Positions 56,761 through 64,000 of a DNA stretch of 64,000 nucleotides are shown piece after piece. A program made the position numbers and the translations under genes. The first letter of the stretch is position 1. Each line of letters starts with the position of its first letter. The stretch comes from Saliniradius amylolyticus. Lineage in GTDB: Bacteria > Pseudomonadota > Gammaproteobacteria > Enterobacterales > Alteromonadaceae. The stretch spans positions 124,001-188,000 of the forward strand of contig NZ_CP029347.1 of the NCBI RefSeq assembly GCF_003143555.1, in the 5' to 3' direction. A model generated the notes under the pieces. That model was not told the DNA's origin, made no database searches, and worked only from the letters and a program-made list of their open reading frames with translations.

Positions 56761-56789
56761 CTTGAGATCATACCGACCAACCCCATCTA
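56761..56789 (+). promoter_or_regulatory. Sigma-32 heat-shock promoter of groESL
   Basis: CTTGAGA (56761-56767), 13-base spacer, CCCCATCTA (56781-56789). It differs from consensus by one base in the -35 and fits CCCCATNTA exactly at -10. It is about 110 bases before groES, which leaves a long leader. Confidence 0.88.
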
Positions 56790-56899
56790 GCCTAGCATCT
56801 ACGAATTCACGGCTCAGACTTACCTCCGAGCCAAGCAGGTTTCCCGGTTTCCGCCGGGATATTTACAGCTGATATTTTCAATATTCAGGAGAATTGAGA

Positions 56900-57193
56900 A
56901 TGAAAATCCGTCCTTTACATGATCGTGTGATGGTTAAACGCCAAGAGCAGGAGAGCAAGTCTGCCGGTGGCATCGTTCTGACTGGTTCAGCCGCTGAGAA
57001 ATCCACGCGCGGTGAAGTTGTTGCCGTAGGCAATGGCCGCATCCTGGATAACGGCGACGTGAAAGCGCTGGACGTTAAAGTGGGCGACACCGTGATCTTC
57101 AACGACGGCTACGGCGTGAAAACCGAAAAAGTCGACGGTGAAGAAGTGCTGATCATGAGCGAGTCAGACATTCTGGCCGTTGTAGAAGAATAA
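56900..57193 (+). CDS. groES: Co-chaperonin GroES
   Basis: 97 residues from ATG 56900 (AGGAG at 56887-56891); a TTG at 56894 is not used. The mobile loop [22 protein letters not shown] and the C-terminal roof hairpin are typical. It caps the GroEL ring. groEL follows after 30 bases, driven by the sigma-32 promoter at 56761. Confidence 0.98.
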   Translation: MKIRPLHDRVMVKRQEQESKSAGGIVLTGSAAEKSTRGEVVAVGNGRILDNGDVKALDVKVGDTVIFNDGYGVKTEKVDGEEVLIMSESDILAVVEE

Positions 57194-57211
57194 TCGAGCG
57201 AACGAATTTAA

Positions 57212-58870
<1,659 letters not shown>

Positions 58871-58900
58871 GCCAGCCTAACGTCTCGTTAGCCTTTAATA

Positions 58901-58925
58901 GCCCGGCCCAGCGCCGGGCTTTTTA
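58901..58925 (+). terminator. Terminator of groESL
   Basis: GCCCGGC, five-base loop, GCCGGGC and six T, 30 bases after the groL stop and close to the end of the convergent intI gene. Confidence 0.9.
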
Positions 58926-58928
58926 TTG

Positions 58929-59912
58929 CTATGAGTTTTGTTGCTTCGTATTAATTATGCCGTCTACGGGGCTTAACACTCCGGCTCGCCTACTCCCAAG
59001 AACATGGGTATAGATTTCGGTTGTTTTCAAATCAGTGTGCCCCAGCAATTCCTGAACGGTGCGAATATCGGTTCCTTGTTCCAGTAGCCTGGTCGCAAAA
59101 GAGTGACGAAACGTGTGCGCGGTCACGCGCTTGGGCAAGTTGGACTTTACCACCGCAGCTCTGAGTTGCCGTCGGTAAGAGGACGTATGCCAGTGATGGC
59201 GACAGATATAGCCATCCACTGGATGTTGGCAGCGCACATCGGACGGGAAGAGATACTGCCACGCGTAGTCATTTAATGCCGACTGATATTTACGTTTTAA
59301 AGACGCAGGTACGGAGGTAGCGCCGAACCCTTCGGCAAGGTCAGCATTATGCGACTCCCTGACTTTTTCCATTTGTTGCATCAACCCTTGGACAAGCCCA
59401 CTGGGTAAAAGGGTGTATCTGTCTTTACGCCCTTTACCTCTAAAAACGAAAACAGACCGATCATAGAAGTTTATATCTTTAACTCTGAGCCGTAGGGCCT
59501 CGTGAATGCGTAAGCCAGATCCATAGAGTAAAGCGGTAATGAGTTTTGCTCTTCCGTGAAGCTGCTCCATAATGGTTTTAACTTCCGAGGGAGACAGCAC
59601 CGCTGGCAAATTTTTCGGTGTCCGAGTATAGCCATAATTCAAACCTTCAAGCTCCCTACCAATTACATAGCGATACATAAATACGATGGCGCACAGTGCG
59701 AGGTTTTGTGTTGAAGGACTGACCTTTTTGGCTACGGCAAGGTCGGTTAGAAACCGCTCGACATGCTCATTGTTCATGTTCTCCGGGTGTAGCATGGCAT
59801 TAAAACGAATGAACTGACGCACCCAGTACAGATAACATTTTTCTGTTCGAATGCTGTATTGACGAGTCCTAAGTGCAGCTCTTACCGACTCCATAAACTG
59901 AGACTTTGGCAT
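58929..59912 (-). CDS. intI: Integron integrase IntI
   Basis: 327 residues, tyrosine recombinase. The catalytic set is Arg in LLYGSGLRIHEALRLRVKDI, His-x2-Arg in AHTFRHSFATRLL, and His plus Tyr in ELLGHTDLKTTEIYTHV. The extra integron-specific helix lies at about residues 190-225 (HNADLAEGFGATSVPASLKRKY, with FPSD following), a stretch absent from ordinary XerC/D-type recombinases. An N-terminal SAM-like domain (RTRQYSIRTEKCYLYWVRQFIRFN) binds core sites. It is transcribed away from the cassette array with its start next to attI, the usual integron layout. A LexA box overlaps its promoter. Confidence 0.95.
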   Translation of the reverse strand: MPKSQFMESVRAALRTRQYSIRTEKCYLYWVRQFIRFNAMLHPENMNNEHVERFLTDLAVAKKVSPSTQNLALCAIVFMYRYVIGRELEGLNYGYTRTPKNLPAVLSPSEVKTIMEQLHGRAKLITALLYGSGLRIHEALRLRVKDINFYDRSVFVFRGKGRKDRYTLLPSGLVQGLMQQMEKVRESHNADLAEGFGATSVPASLKRKYQSALNDYAWQYLFPSDVRCQHPVDGYICRHHWHTSSYRRQLRAAVVKSNLPKRVTAHTFRHSFATRLLEQGTDIRTVQELLGHTDLKTTEIYTHVLGSRRAGVLSPVDGIINTKQQNS

Positions 59913-59928
59913 AAGGCCCTACCCACAA

Positions 59929-59965
59929 CTGTGTTTATATACAGTTATAATAGACTATGTGTCAT
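59929..59965 (-). promoter_or_regulatory. LexA box and promoter of intI
   Basis: CTGT-N8-ACAG at 59929-59944 is a perfect LexA site. On the minus strand ATGACA (59965-59960) and TATATA (59941-59936), 18 bases apart, give a promoter with the LexA box over the -10, so SOS would release it. The integrase start is 17 bases beyond. Confidence 0.8.
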
Positions 59966-60073
59966 TTTCCAGTTGGAGAGAGTGTACTGGTGCTCGCATT
60001 GTGCAAGAGGGTTATCGCAACAGTTTGATAAAACGCCATTTTTCGTCAAGCTTGTGTTTTTAGCGAGCGCTCG

Positions 60074-60231
60074 GTTAGACTGTGCTCACTTTCTACATAT
60101 CTTCTGGCACATGGCGATCTGCCCAAAGGCCATTAAAGGATTGTTTTAAAAGGAGTTAACCGATGCGCTATCCTCAAACCAGCTACAATCATCCCGTATT
60201 TAGTGCGCATGCACACTAATAACTGTTAAAT
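60074..60231 (+). other. Putative attI region
   Basis: Core-site candidates GTTRRRY on the plus strand are GTTAGAC (60074-60080) and GTTAAAT (60225-60231). The second lies 16 bases before the first cassette gene; other cassette genes here start 12-20 bases after their core, so GTTAAAT is the likelier crossover (G^TTAAAT). The exact attI boundaries are inferred. Confidence 0.5.
60163..60219 (+). CDS. 18-codon leader-like ORF within attI
   Basis: ATG 60163 is preceded by AAAAGGAG (60149-60154, eight bases away). The frame gives 18 residues (MRYPQTSYNHPVFSAHAH) and ends TAA just before the presumed crossover. It is reminiscent of ORF-11 in attI1 of class 1 integrons, which helps translate the first cassette. 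A conserved role is not shown here. Confidence 0.5.
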   Translation: MRYPQTSYNHPVFSAHAH

Positions 60232-60246
60232 GTACAGGGAGTAATC

Positions 60247-60465
60247 ATGTATACCGGATATTGGATTGACGATAATTACATTTGGGGGCCTGAAGAATCG
60301 GGTAAGTTCTGGATCGACGATGGTTGGGTCTGGGGGCCATACAATTCTGGAAAGTGGTGGATTGAAGACAACTGGATTTGGGGCCCAACTGATGGTGGTA
60401 AGTTTTGGATAGAAGATGGTCATATTTATGGCCCCTCCAATACACTGCCTTGGCTTAAAAAATAG
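60247..60465 (+). CDS. Cassette gene: Trp/Gly-rich four-repeat protein (beta-flower-like)
   Basis: 72 residues from ATG 60247 (AGGGAG at 60236-60241). The protein is four tandem 16-residue repeats: WIDDNYIWGPEESGKF, WIDDGWVWGPYNSGKW, WIEDNWIWGPTDGGKF and WIEDGHIYGPSNTLPW. Each reads W-I-[DE]-D-x2-[IV]-[WY]-G-P-x3-G-K-[FW]. The repeat design recalls the four-fold beta-flower proteins of unknown function; four equal units could close into one small barrel. No signal peptide. The stop (TAG) overlaps the RBS of the KTSC gene that follows, so the two are made together in the first cassette. Confidence 0.75.
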   Translation: MYTGYWIDDNYIWGPEESGKFWIDDGWVWGPYNSGKWWIEDNWIWGPTDGGKFWIEDGHIYGPSNTLPWLKK

Positions 60466-60474
60466 GAGGCCTAA

Positions 60475-60681
60475 ATGACTGAGTGGGTAAATGTTAGGTC
60501 TACGGCAATCCGCCGCATTGGGTATGACTCAGATTCAATGCGTATGTATATCGACTTTGAAGATAGTGACCCTGTCTATACATTTTGCAGAGTTCCTGAG
60601 CGGGTATTTAGAGAGTTCGTGAATGCTCGCTCAGTTGGTCAGTATTATCACCAATATATAAAAGATCGCTACGATTGCTAA
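60475..60681 (+). CDS. Cassette gene: KTSC-domain protein
   Basis: 68 residues from ATG 60475 (AGGAGG at 60464-60469). The sequence VNVRSTAIRRIGYDSDSMRMYIDFEDSDPVYTFCRVPERVFREFVNARSVGQYYHQYIKDRYDC fits the KTSC domain: I-x2-I-x-Y-D, a Y-x-F/Y-x2-VP segment and a final S-x-G-x-Y. KTSC takes its name from the C-terminal part of some lysyl-tRNA synthetases; small stand-alone KTSC proteins are common and uncharacterised. It follows the repeat protein in the same two-gene cassette; the attC is 60686. Confidence 0.85.
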   Translation: MTEWVNVRSTAIRRIGYDSDSMRMYIDFEDSDPVYTFCRVPERVFREFVNARSVGQYYHQYIKDRYDC

Positions 60682-60685
60682 AAAC

Positions 60686-60781
60686 ATTTAACAAGGCCAA
60701 GCACAATCGTGCAATGCAAAAAGCGCATTGCACTGGACGGCCTACACTACGTTTCGGCCGCCTGTGTTGGCGGCGTTAGCA
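60686..60781 (+). repeat. attC site 1 (96 bp)
   Basis: Left core ATTTAAC (RYYYAAC), right core GTTAGCA (GTTRRRY). Inside, GCAATGC/GCATTGC and GCAC/GTGC pair, and AACAAGGCC and GGCGGCGTT form the outer arms. It closes the two-gene first cassette. Confidence 0.85.
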
Positions 60782-60800
60782 GTAAAAGGGAGTTTTTAAT

Positions 60801-61085
60801 ATGAAGTTGAAATGGTTGATATTAGTTTTATTTCTTACTAGTTGCGCTCAAAACTCTGGGATTATCCCGATGGGTGGAGATACTTATATGGTTTCTCGTC
60901 AAGCAGCGACTGGTTTTTCTGGAATGGGCACTCTAAAAGCTGAGGCAATGAAGGAAGCTTATGCTCAATGCCGAAAGTCTAATAAAATTGTTCAAGTAAT
61001 AGAAACAATCGATGCAAAACCACCTTATATTTTCGGTAATTTCCCTAAAACAGAAATCCGATTTAAATGTGTTGCTGAACAATAG
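60801..61085 (+). CDS. Cassette gene: small lipoprotein
   Basis: 94 residues. A lipobox is visible (MKLKWLILVLFLTSCAQNSG: L-T-S-C), giving a mature lipoprotein from Cys15. The rest (GGDTYMVSRQAATGFSGMGTLKAEAMKEAYAQCRKSNKIVQVIETI) includes a helix and a strand with one more cysteine pair (QC, KC). The pattern is common among small integron lipoproteins, of unknown function. It starts 20 bases after the attC 1 core, RBS AAAGGGAG. Confidence 0.8.
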   Translation: MKLKWLILVLFLTSCAQNSGIIPMGGDTYMVSRQAATGFSGMGTLKAEAMKEAYAQCRKSNKIVQVIETIDAKPPYIFGNFPKTEIRFKCVAEQ

Positions 61086-61098
61086 TCATGCAATTTAC

Positions 61099-61179
61099 TG
61101 CTAACAAGGCAAGTCATCGGAAAACCACTCACTGGCTGCGCCAAAACGTTCGCGTTTTCCGCTGCTTGGGGCGTTAGCC
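61099..61179 (+). repeat. attC site 2 (81 bp)
   Basis: Left TGCTAAC, right core GTTAGCC. Inner arms GGAAAAC and GTTTTCC pair across the apical loop, and CAAG/CTTG pair in the outer stem. It closes the lipoprotein cassette. Length and sequence differ from attC 1. Confidence 0.8.
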
Positions 61180-61190
61180 AGTAAAAGTGA

Positions 61191-61772
61191 ATGAGGCATA
61201 TGAGCCAAGAGATTGAGCAAGCATTTACCCGGTACCGTACCGGTGAGCGGCCCTGGACGCATGTAGAACGAGACTGGTATGTCGCGGACGGGGTAGGTCG
61301 GTTGTATCCGCTCAAGTACATCTGGGCATTAGCAACCAATTCCGCGCCTAGAAATTTCAATACTAGCCACGCACGGAAAGAGCTCGCAGAGCGGGAATAT
61401 TCGGTCGTTCGGCTGGATAGTAAACAAAAATATTACAACGAGTGGCGTAAAAAAGCAGATCAGTTGGCTGGAAGCACGCTTTCGGATGAGGAAATTCGTA
61501 AGCGTGCTAATGAGGCGCCGAAGAAGCCAGTCAAACACTTGACAGCTAGCTACCAGTTCGGACGAAATCCATATGTATCCGCTTTTGTACTCAGACGTGC
61601 AAATGGGGTATGTGAAAGGTGTGGAAGTCCAGCACCCTTTCGGAAGCGATTTGATAACTCGCCATACCTTGAAGTGCACCATACAGTCCCATTGTCCGAG
61701 GGCGGAACGGATACAATCGATAATACAGAAGCGGTTTGTCCGAACTGCCACCGTGAAGCTCATTATGGCTAA
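61191..61772 (+). CDS. Cassette gene: HNH endonuclease
   Basis: 193 residues. The C-terminal HNH core is NGVCERCGSPAPF...YLEVHHTVPLSEGGTDTIDNTEAVCPNCHREAHYG: Cys-x2-Cys, His-His (catalytic), Asn and Cys-x2-Cys-H, a zinc-coordinated HNH. The N-terminal 100 residues (YVADGVGRLYPLKYIWALATN) are basic, without a known domain. An ATG at 61200 is an alternative. A DNA-cutting role, in defence or element biology, is inferred. It starts 12 bases after attC 2. Confidence 0.85.
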   Translation: MRHMSQEIEQAFTRYRTGERPWTHVERDWYVADGVGRLYPLKYIWALATNSAPRNFNTSHARKELAEREYSVVRLDSKQKYYNEWRKKADQLAGSTLSDEEIRKRANEAPKKPVKHLTASYQFGRNPYVSAFVLRRANGVCERCGSPAPFRKRFDNSPYLEVHHTVPLSEGGTDTIDNTEAVCPNCHREAHYG

Positions 61773-62098
61773 CAAGTCGCGTCAGCAATACAAGGAGTGT
61801 GCGTAATGAAAGCATCAACCAAACTATGGCTTAAGTATTCAGGTATTGGTTTAGTCGCGTCGTTGGTCGTGACCAGTTTGCTGGAGGCCGCTGGGGGCAT
61901 TGCATACCCCTCCAGTGAAGGGGCCATATTCGGTGTTATGACGGCAGTGGTGGGCGCAGCGATTAATGAGGCCTTTAAAGTAGCTGAGCGATAAAACAGC
62001 GGCAGGAAGCTTATTATCCAATTACTGCTGCTAAAGACGGTTGGTTGGGGGTATTGTAGGCTTCGACAATAAGAGCCGCTCTACGTGGCTTGTTATCC
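61767..62098 (+). repeat. Split attC-like arms around a small gene
   Basis: GGCTAACAAGTCGCGT (61767-61782) and ACGTGGCTTGTTATCC (62083-62098) are complementary in 13 of 16 positions, as R''/L'' and L'/R' arms would be. The interior (300 bases) is far longer than usual and carries the gene at 61806, with an inner pair AGCGGC (61998) and GCCGCT (62075). It is either one attC with an insertion or two half-sites from different cassettes. Confidence 0.45.
61806..61994 (+). CDS. Small membrane protein inside a split attC
   Basis: 62 residues from ATG 61806 (AAGGAGTG upstream); the frame could begin at 61797. Two hydrophobic helices: YSGIGLVASLVVTSLLEAAGG and AIFGVMTAVVGAAINEAF. No family recognised. 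It is an integral inner-membrane protein of unknown function, possibly one cassette or a filler between attC halves. Confidence 0.6.
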   Translation: MKASTKLWLKYSGIGLVASLVVTSLLEAAGGIAYPSSEGAIFGVMTAVVGAAINEAFKVAER

Positions 62099-62132
62099 AT
62101 CGCAGTGCGTCTATAAACAGGGGAGTCATAAT

Positions 62133-62330
62133 ATGGAAATGTTAATCCTGCTACCAATCCTCTTAGTTATTTGGCTGGTGCCGGTGATCATGATTGGTAT
62201 TTCAGACAGGACCCGGGGTAATGAGAAGATTGCCTGGATTCTGTTGGTGATCTTTGTGTCCTGGTTCGCCTGGGTTTTTTATCTTTTACTGGCGCCGTTA
62301 AAAACGGATGATGCTTCCCCAAAGCAGTGA
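62133..62330 (+). CDS. Small PLDc_N-like membrane protein
   Basis: 65 residues from ATG 62133 (AGGGGAG upstream). Two hydrophobic helices surround GISDRTRGNEKIAWILLVIF, resembling the phospholipase D N-terminal (PLDc_N) type of small membrane protein: D-x-R-[TS]-x-G-N-E-K. Function unknown. Whether it is a cassette is uncertain, since no clear attC follows. An imperfect hairpin (AAAGGC/GCCTTT, 62347-62391) lies after it. Confidence 0.65.
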   Translation: MEMLILLPILLVIWLVPVIMIGISDRTRGNEKIAWILLVIFVSWFAWVFYLLLAPLKTDDASPKQ

Positions 62331-62427
62331 GTCGATAGTTCAGACTAAAGGCTGCCTGTAAGTGAGCGCGAGTCACAGGGCCGACGCCTTTCGCCTCACC
62401 TGCTTCATCATTTACGTAAGGAATTTT

Positions 62428-63234
62428 ATGTTACGACTGATACTGGCTTTGCTGCTACTGGCGGTAGTAAAGGTGGCTTGTGCCTCATCCACACTGACCA
62501 TCGACGGCAAGGCCATCGAATATGAGGTAAAGGGCGATGGGCCAATTCCGGTCTTGTTCGATGCCGGTGCCCTGATGGGTATGGCTGGCTGGGATTCGGT
62601 TTGGGAGCAGTTGCCCTCCAATATCACCGCCATTCGCTTTTCCCGCCTGGGTGAGGGCGAGTCTGACGCTTGCACAGGCAAGCGCAGCCGACAGGACTAT
62701 GTGGCGGAGGTGGATAAGGTTCTTACTGCCCTCGATATTGAGCGGCCCTTTGTGTATGTGGGGCATTCTTTTGGCGGCATTACAGCGCGGCAGTTTTCTG
62801 CGGCGCATCGGGGCGAGGTCTCGGCCATGTTGTTGCTCGACCCCTATAACCCGCACGATGTGGATATTTTAAAACAACTGGACCCGGTGGATGGCCCCAG
62901 GCAGATTCAAGCGGTGAAGCAAGCGGATTATGAAGCGGGCGCGGGCAAATGGTGCTTTTTGGATATTATCTGGGATAAGACTGAGTCGTTAGGCTATGAG
63001 GCCATTGGCGATCTGCCCGTTACCCTGATCGCCGCGGCGAAGGTGCCCGCCGAACCCAGAAACCTGTTTGAAAGCGCCGAGGGGCGTAAGCTATGGGGCC
63101 AGTATCAGAGTGACTGGGTGCAGGCCTTTCCCCGTGGGCGCGCTGTTCTGGCGGAACAAAGCAGCCACTATGTGCAGGACGATGTGCCAGAGCTGGTTGT
63201 CGAGGAATTAAAACGGTTACTACAGCGGCTGTGA
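62428..63234 (+). CDS. Exported alpha/beta hydrolase
   Basis: 268 residues from ATG 62428 (TAAGGAA upstream). Signal peptide MLRLILALLLLAVVKVACA. The nucleophile elbow is GHSFGG near residue 120. The acid is probably the Asp in MLLLDPYNP. SSHYVQDD near the C-terminus holds the catalytic His. The substrate is unknown; typical roles include periplasmic esterase or lipase. It may be the end of the array or resident chromosome. Confidence 0.82.
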   Translation: MLRLILALLLLAVVKVACASSTLTIDGKAIEYEVKGDGPIPVLFDAGALMGMAGWDSVWEQLPSNITAIRFSRLGEGESDACTGKRSRQDYVAEVDKVLTALDIERPFVYVGHSFGGITARQFSAAHRGEVSAMLLLDPYNPHDVDILKQLDPVDGPRQIQAVKQADYEAGAGKWCFLDIIWDKTESLGYEAIGDLPVTLIAAAKVPAEPRNLFESAEGRKLWGQYQSDWVQAFPRGRAVLAEQSSHYVQDDVPELVVEELKRLLQRL

Positions 63235-63320
63235 CCCAAATAGCCGTGACGGCAACTCATAGTGTCTGTGTCACTGCAGTTGCGGCTGATGGACGACAGA
63301 CACAAAAATAAAGGGACGTG

Positions 63321-63497
63321 ATGAGCACGATGAAAAGACTTTATCGTTATCTGATTTTACTTGCATTGCTTATTGCTGCGATATCGGCCTATAGCGTTGG
63401 CAGTCAAACAGGCATGTTTGTCTTTATCATTCTTGGCTTCATCCTTGAGGCGGGCTTTTGGCTGGGGTTGTTTCCAGTCAGGCGGCGCAGGCAGTGA
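63321..63497 (+). CDS. Small two-helix membrane protein
   Basis: 58 residues from ATG 63321, RBS AAGGGACG nearby (63311). Two hydrophobic segments: YLILLALLIAAISAY and TGMFVFIILGFILEAGFWLGLF, ending in a basic tail PVRRRRQ. No family recognised. It lies between the hydrolase and another membrane protein. Confidence 0.65.
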   Translation: MSTMKRLYRYLILLALLIAAISAYSVGSQTGMFVFIILGFILEAGFWLGLFPVRRRRQ

Positions 63498-63542
63498 GCG
63501 GATGCCACACAATGTCATTAAGCTTATGGCGTGGTAAGGCCG

Positions 63543-63989
63543 ATGAAAGCCGTTGTTAAGTTTTACTGGCCGCTACTGCTGTTGATAGCCCTGCAGCTTG
63601 GCTTCACCGGTTACCTGATGATTCTGCACCGGCCGGAGTGTGAGCCGCTTTTCGGTGTTAATACCCTGGTTTTAGCCATGCTGATGTATTGTTATCTGCT
63701 GCCAGCCACGGTTTTTCTGGGCGCAGGCTATATGAGTTACATCAGTTATGAGTCACTGAAAAGCGGGCAGTTTCCGCCAGCGGGAATGCCCGGCTTTAAG
63801 GGGCGCAAAGTCACAACCGGCGCTAAAGCTCGGGTGCTTGCCGTCGCCGGGATGTTATCACCGGCGCTGGCACTGGTTGTCATAGGGCTGGGTATCCAGT
63901 CCTACAACGCCCTCGTTGGTGATCAGGGGCTTGACGGGTTGCAAGCCAATATCGAGCAGGCGTGTCAGAAAGGGGCTGGTCAGCGCTGA
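63543..63989 (+). CDS. Uncharacterised membrane protein
   Basis: 148 residues from ATG 63543 (in-frame start at 63531 is less likely). Hydrophobic segments at about 8-28, 42-70 and 100-125 (MLSPALALVVIGLGI). A basic loop with PGFKGRKVTTGAK lies between. No family recognised. The frame ends 11 bases before the window edge. Confidence 0.55.
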   Translation: MKAVVKFYWPLLLLIALQLGFTGYLMILHRPECEPLFGVNTLVLAMLMYCYLLPATVFLGAGYMSYISYESLKSGQFPPAGMPGFKGRKVTTGAKARVLAVAGMLSPALALVVIGLGIQSYNALVGDQGLDGLQANIEQACQKGAGQR

Positions 63990-64000
63990 GCAAGGCCGCA

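Noticed and set aside
60074-60080. GTTAGAC as the attI crossover
   Set aside because: It fits GTTRRRY, but lies 170 bases from the first cassette gene; GTTAAAT at 60225 gives the usual short distance.
59859-60149. A 96-residue frame across the intI start and attI
   Set aside because: It overlaps the integrase start, LexA box and attI, has no RBS or domain, and composition suggests chance.
60121-60246. An additional cassette with its own attC between intI and 60247
   Set aside because: No paired arms with core sites are visible; the 18-codon frame is better explained as part of attI.
62347-62391. Imperfect hairpin after the PLDc_N-like gene as a further attC
   Set aside because: Arms AAAGGC/GCCTTT are present but no GTTRRRY or RYYYAAC core is visible at the ends.
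63242-63310. Inverted repeats (GTGTCTGT/ACAGACAC) before 63321 as attC
   Set aside because: No core sites; more likely a terminator-like or random structure after the hydrolase.

Overview
The window reads as chromosome of a gammaproteobacterium, most likely an Alteromonadaceae-type marine bacterium. This rests on the gene set (typA, glnA-glnL-glnG, hslVU, priA, rpmE, groES-groEL, a complete hut pathway, the acnD/prpF form of the 2-methylcitrate cycle, a SelO protein, an FklB isomerase) and on an integron integrase with cassettes. I saw no rRNA, tRNA, CRISPR array, phage block or complete insertion sequence. The species assignment is inference.

Layout. 1-3.2 kb: the end of a phosphoribulokinase-like gene, a membrane methyltransferase and the heat-shock protease hslVU behind a sigma-32 promoter. 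3.3-5.8 kb: a rimB-rimK-aspartoacylase set for ribosomal protein S6 glutamylation or its reversal. 5.8-12.1 kb: a glycosyltransferase, a PAP2 phosphatase, rraA coupled to a stray hutG, a membrane/GGCT fusion and typA. 12.1-17.1 kb: the nitrogen regulon glnA, glnL, glnG with sigma-54 and NtrC sites visible. 17.1-20.1 kb: a lower-GC accessory patch with an orphan possible nuclease and two solute-binding proteins. 20.1-25.4 kb: hutI divergent from hutC-hutU-hutH over a perfect HutC-type palindrome. 25.5-31.2 kb: a PAS chemoreceptor, a DUF2797 protein, fklB, a 52-residue small protein, an unknown protein and selO. 31.4-38.2 kb: a GntR regulator with prpB-prpC-acnD-prpF, with three copies of a TTGTCGACA operator-like motif. 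38.3-46.9 kb: mixed metabolism (amidohydrolase, cupin, reductase, flavin halogenase, TetR with an AhpD-like target, alcohol dehydrogenase). 46.9-51.1 kb: an RND efflux pair. 51.2-54.7 kb: a SPOR protein, priA and rpmE, flanked by two copies of a 174-bp mobile-looking repeat. 55.3-58.9 kb: malic enzyme and groESL behind a second sigma-32 promoter.

58.9-64 kb is the most unusual part: a chromosomal integron. The intI integrase is divergent from a short cassette array and carries a LexA box in its promoter. The putative attI region holds an 18-codon open frame with a strong ribosome binding site. The first cassette carries two genes: a 72-residue protein made of four 16-residue Trp/Gly repeats, and a KTSC-domain protein. 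Next come a lipoprotein cassette and an HNH-endonuclease cassette. Two attC sites are clear. A third is split, with its two complementary arms about 300 bp apart around a small membrane-protein gene. Small membrane proteins and an alpha/beta hydrolase follow; whether they belong to the array is unclear.

The systems connect. NtrC made from glnG should act on glnA and on its own operon. HutC controls histidine breakdown, whose last enzyme (HutG) lies 12 kb away next to rraA. The GntR regulator probably controls itself and propionate breakdown. SOS (LexA) should control cassette shuffling. Heat shock (sigma-32) should control hslVU and groESL.
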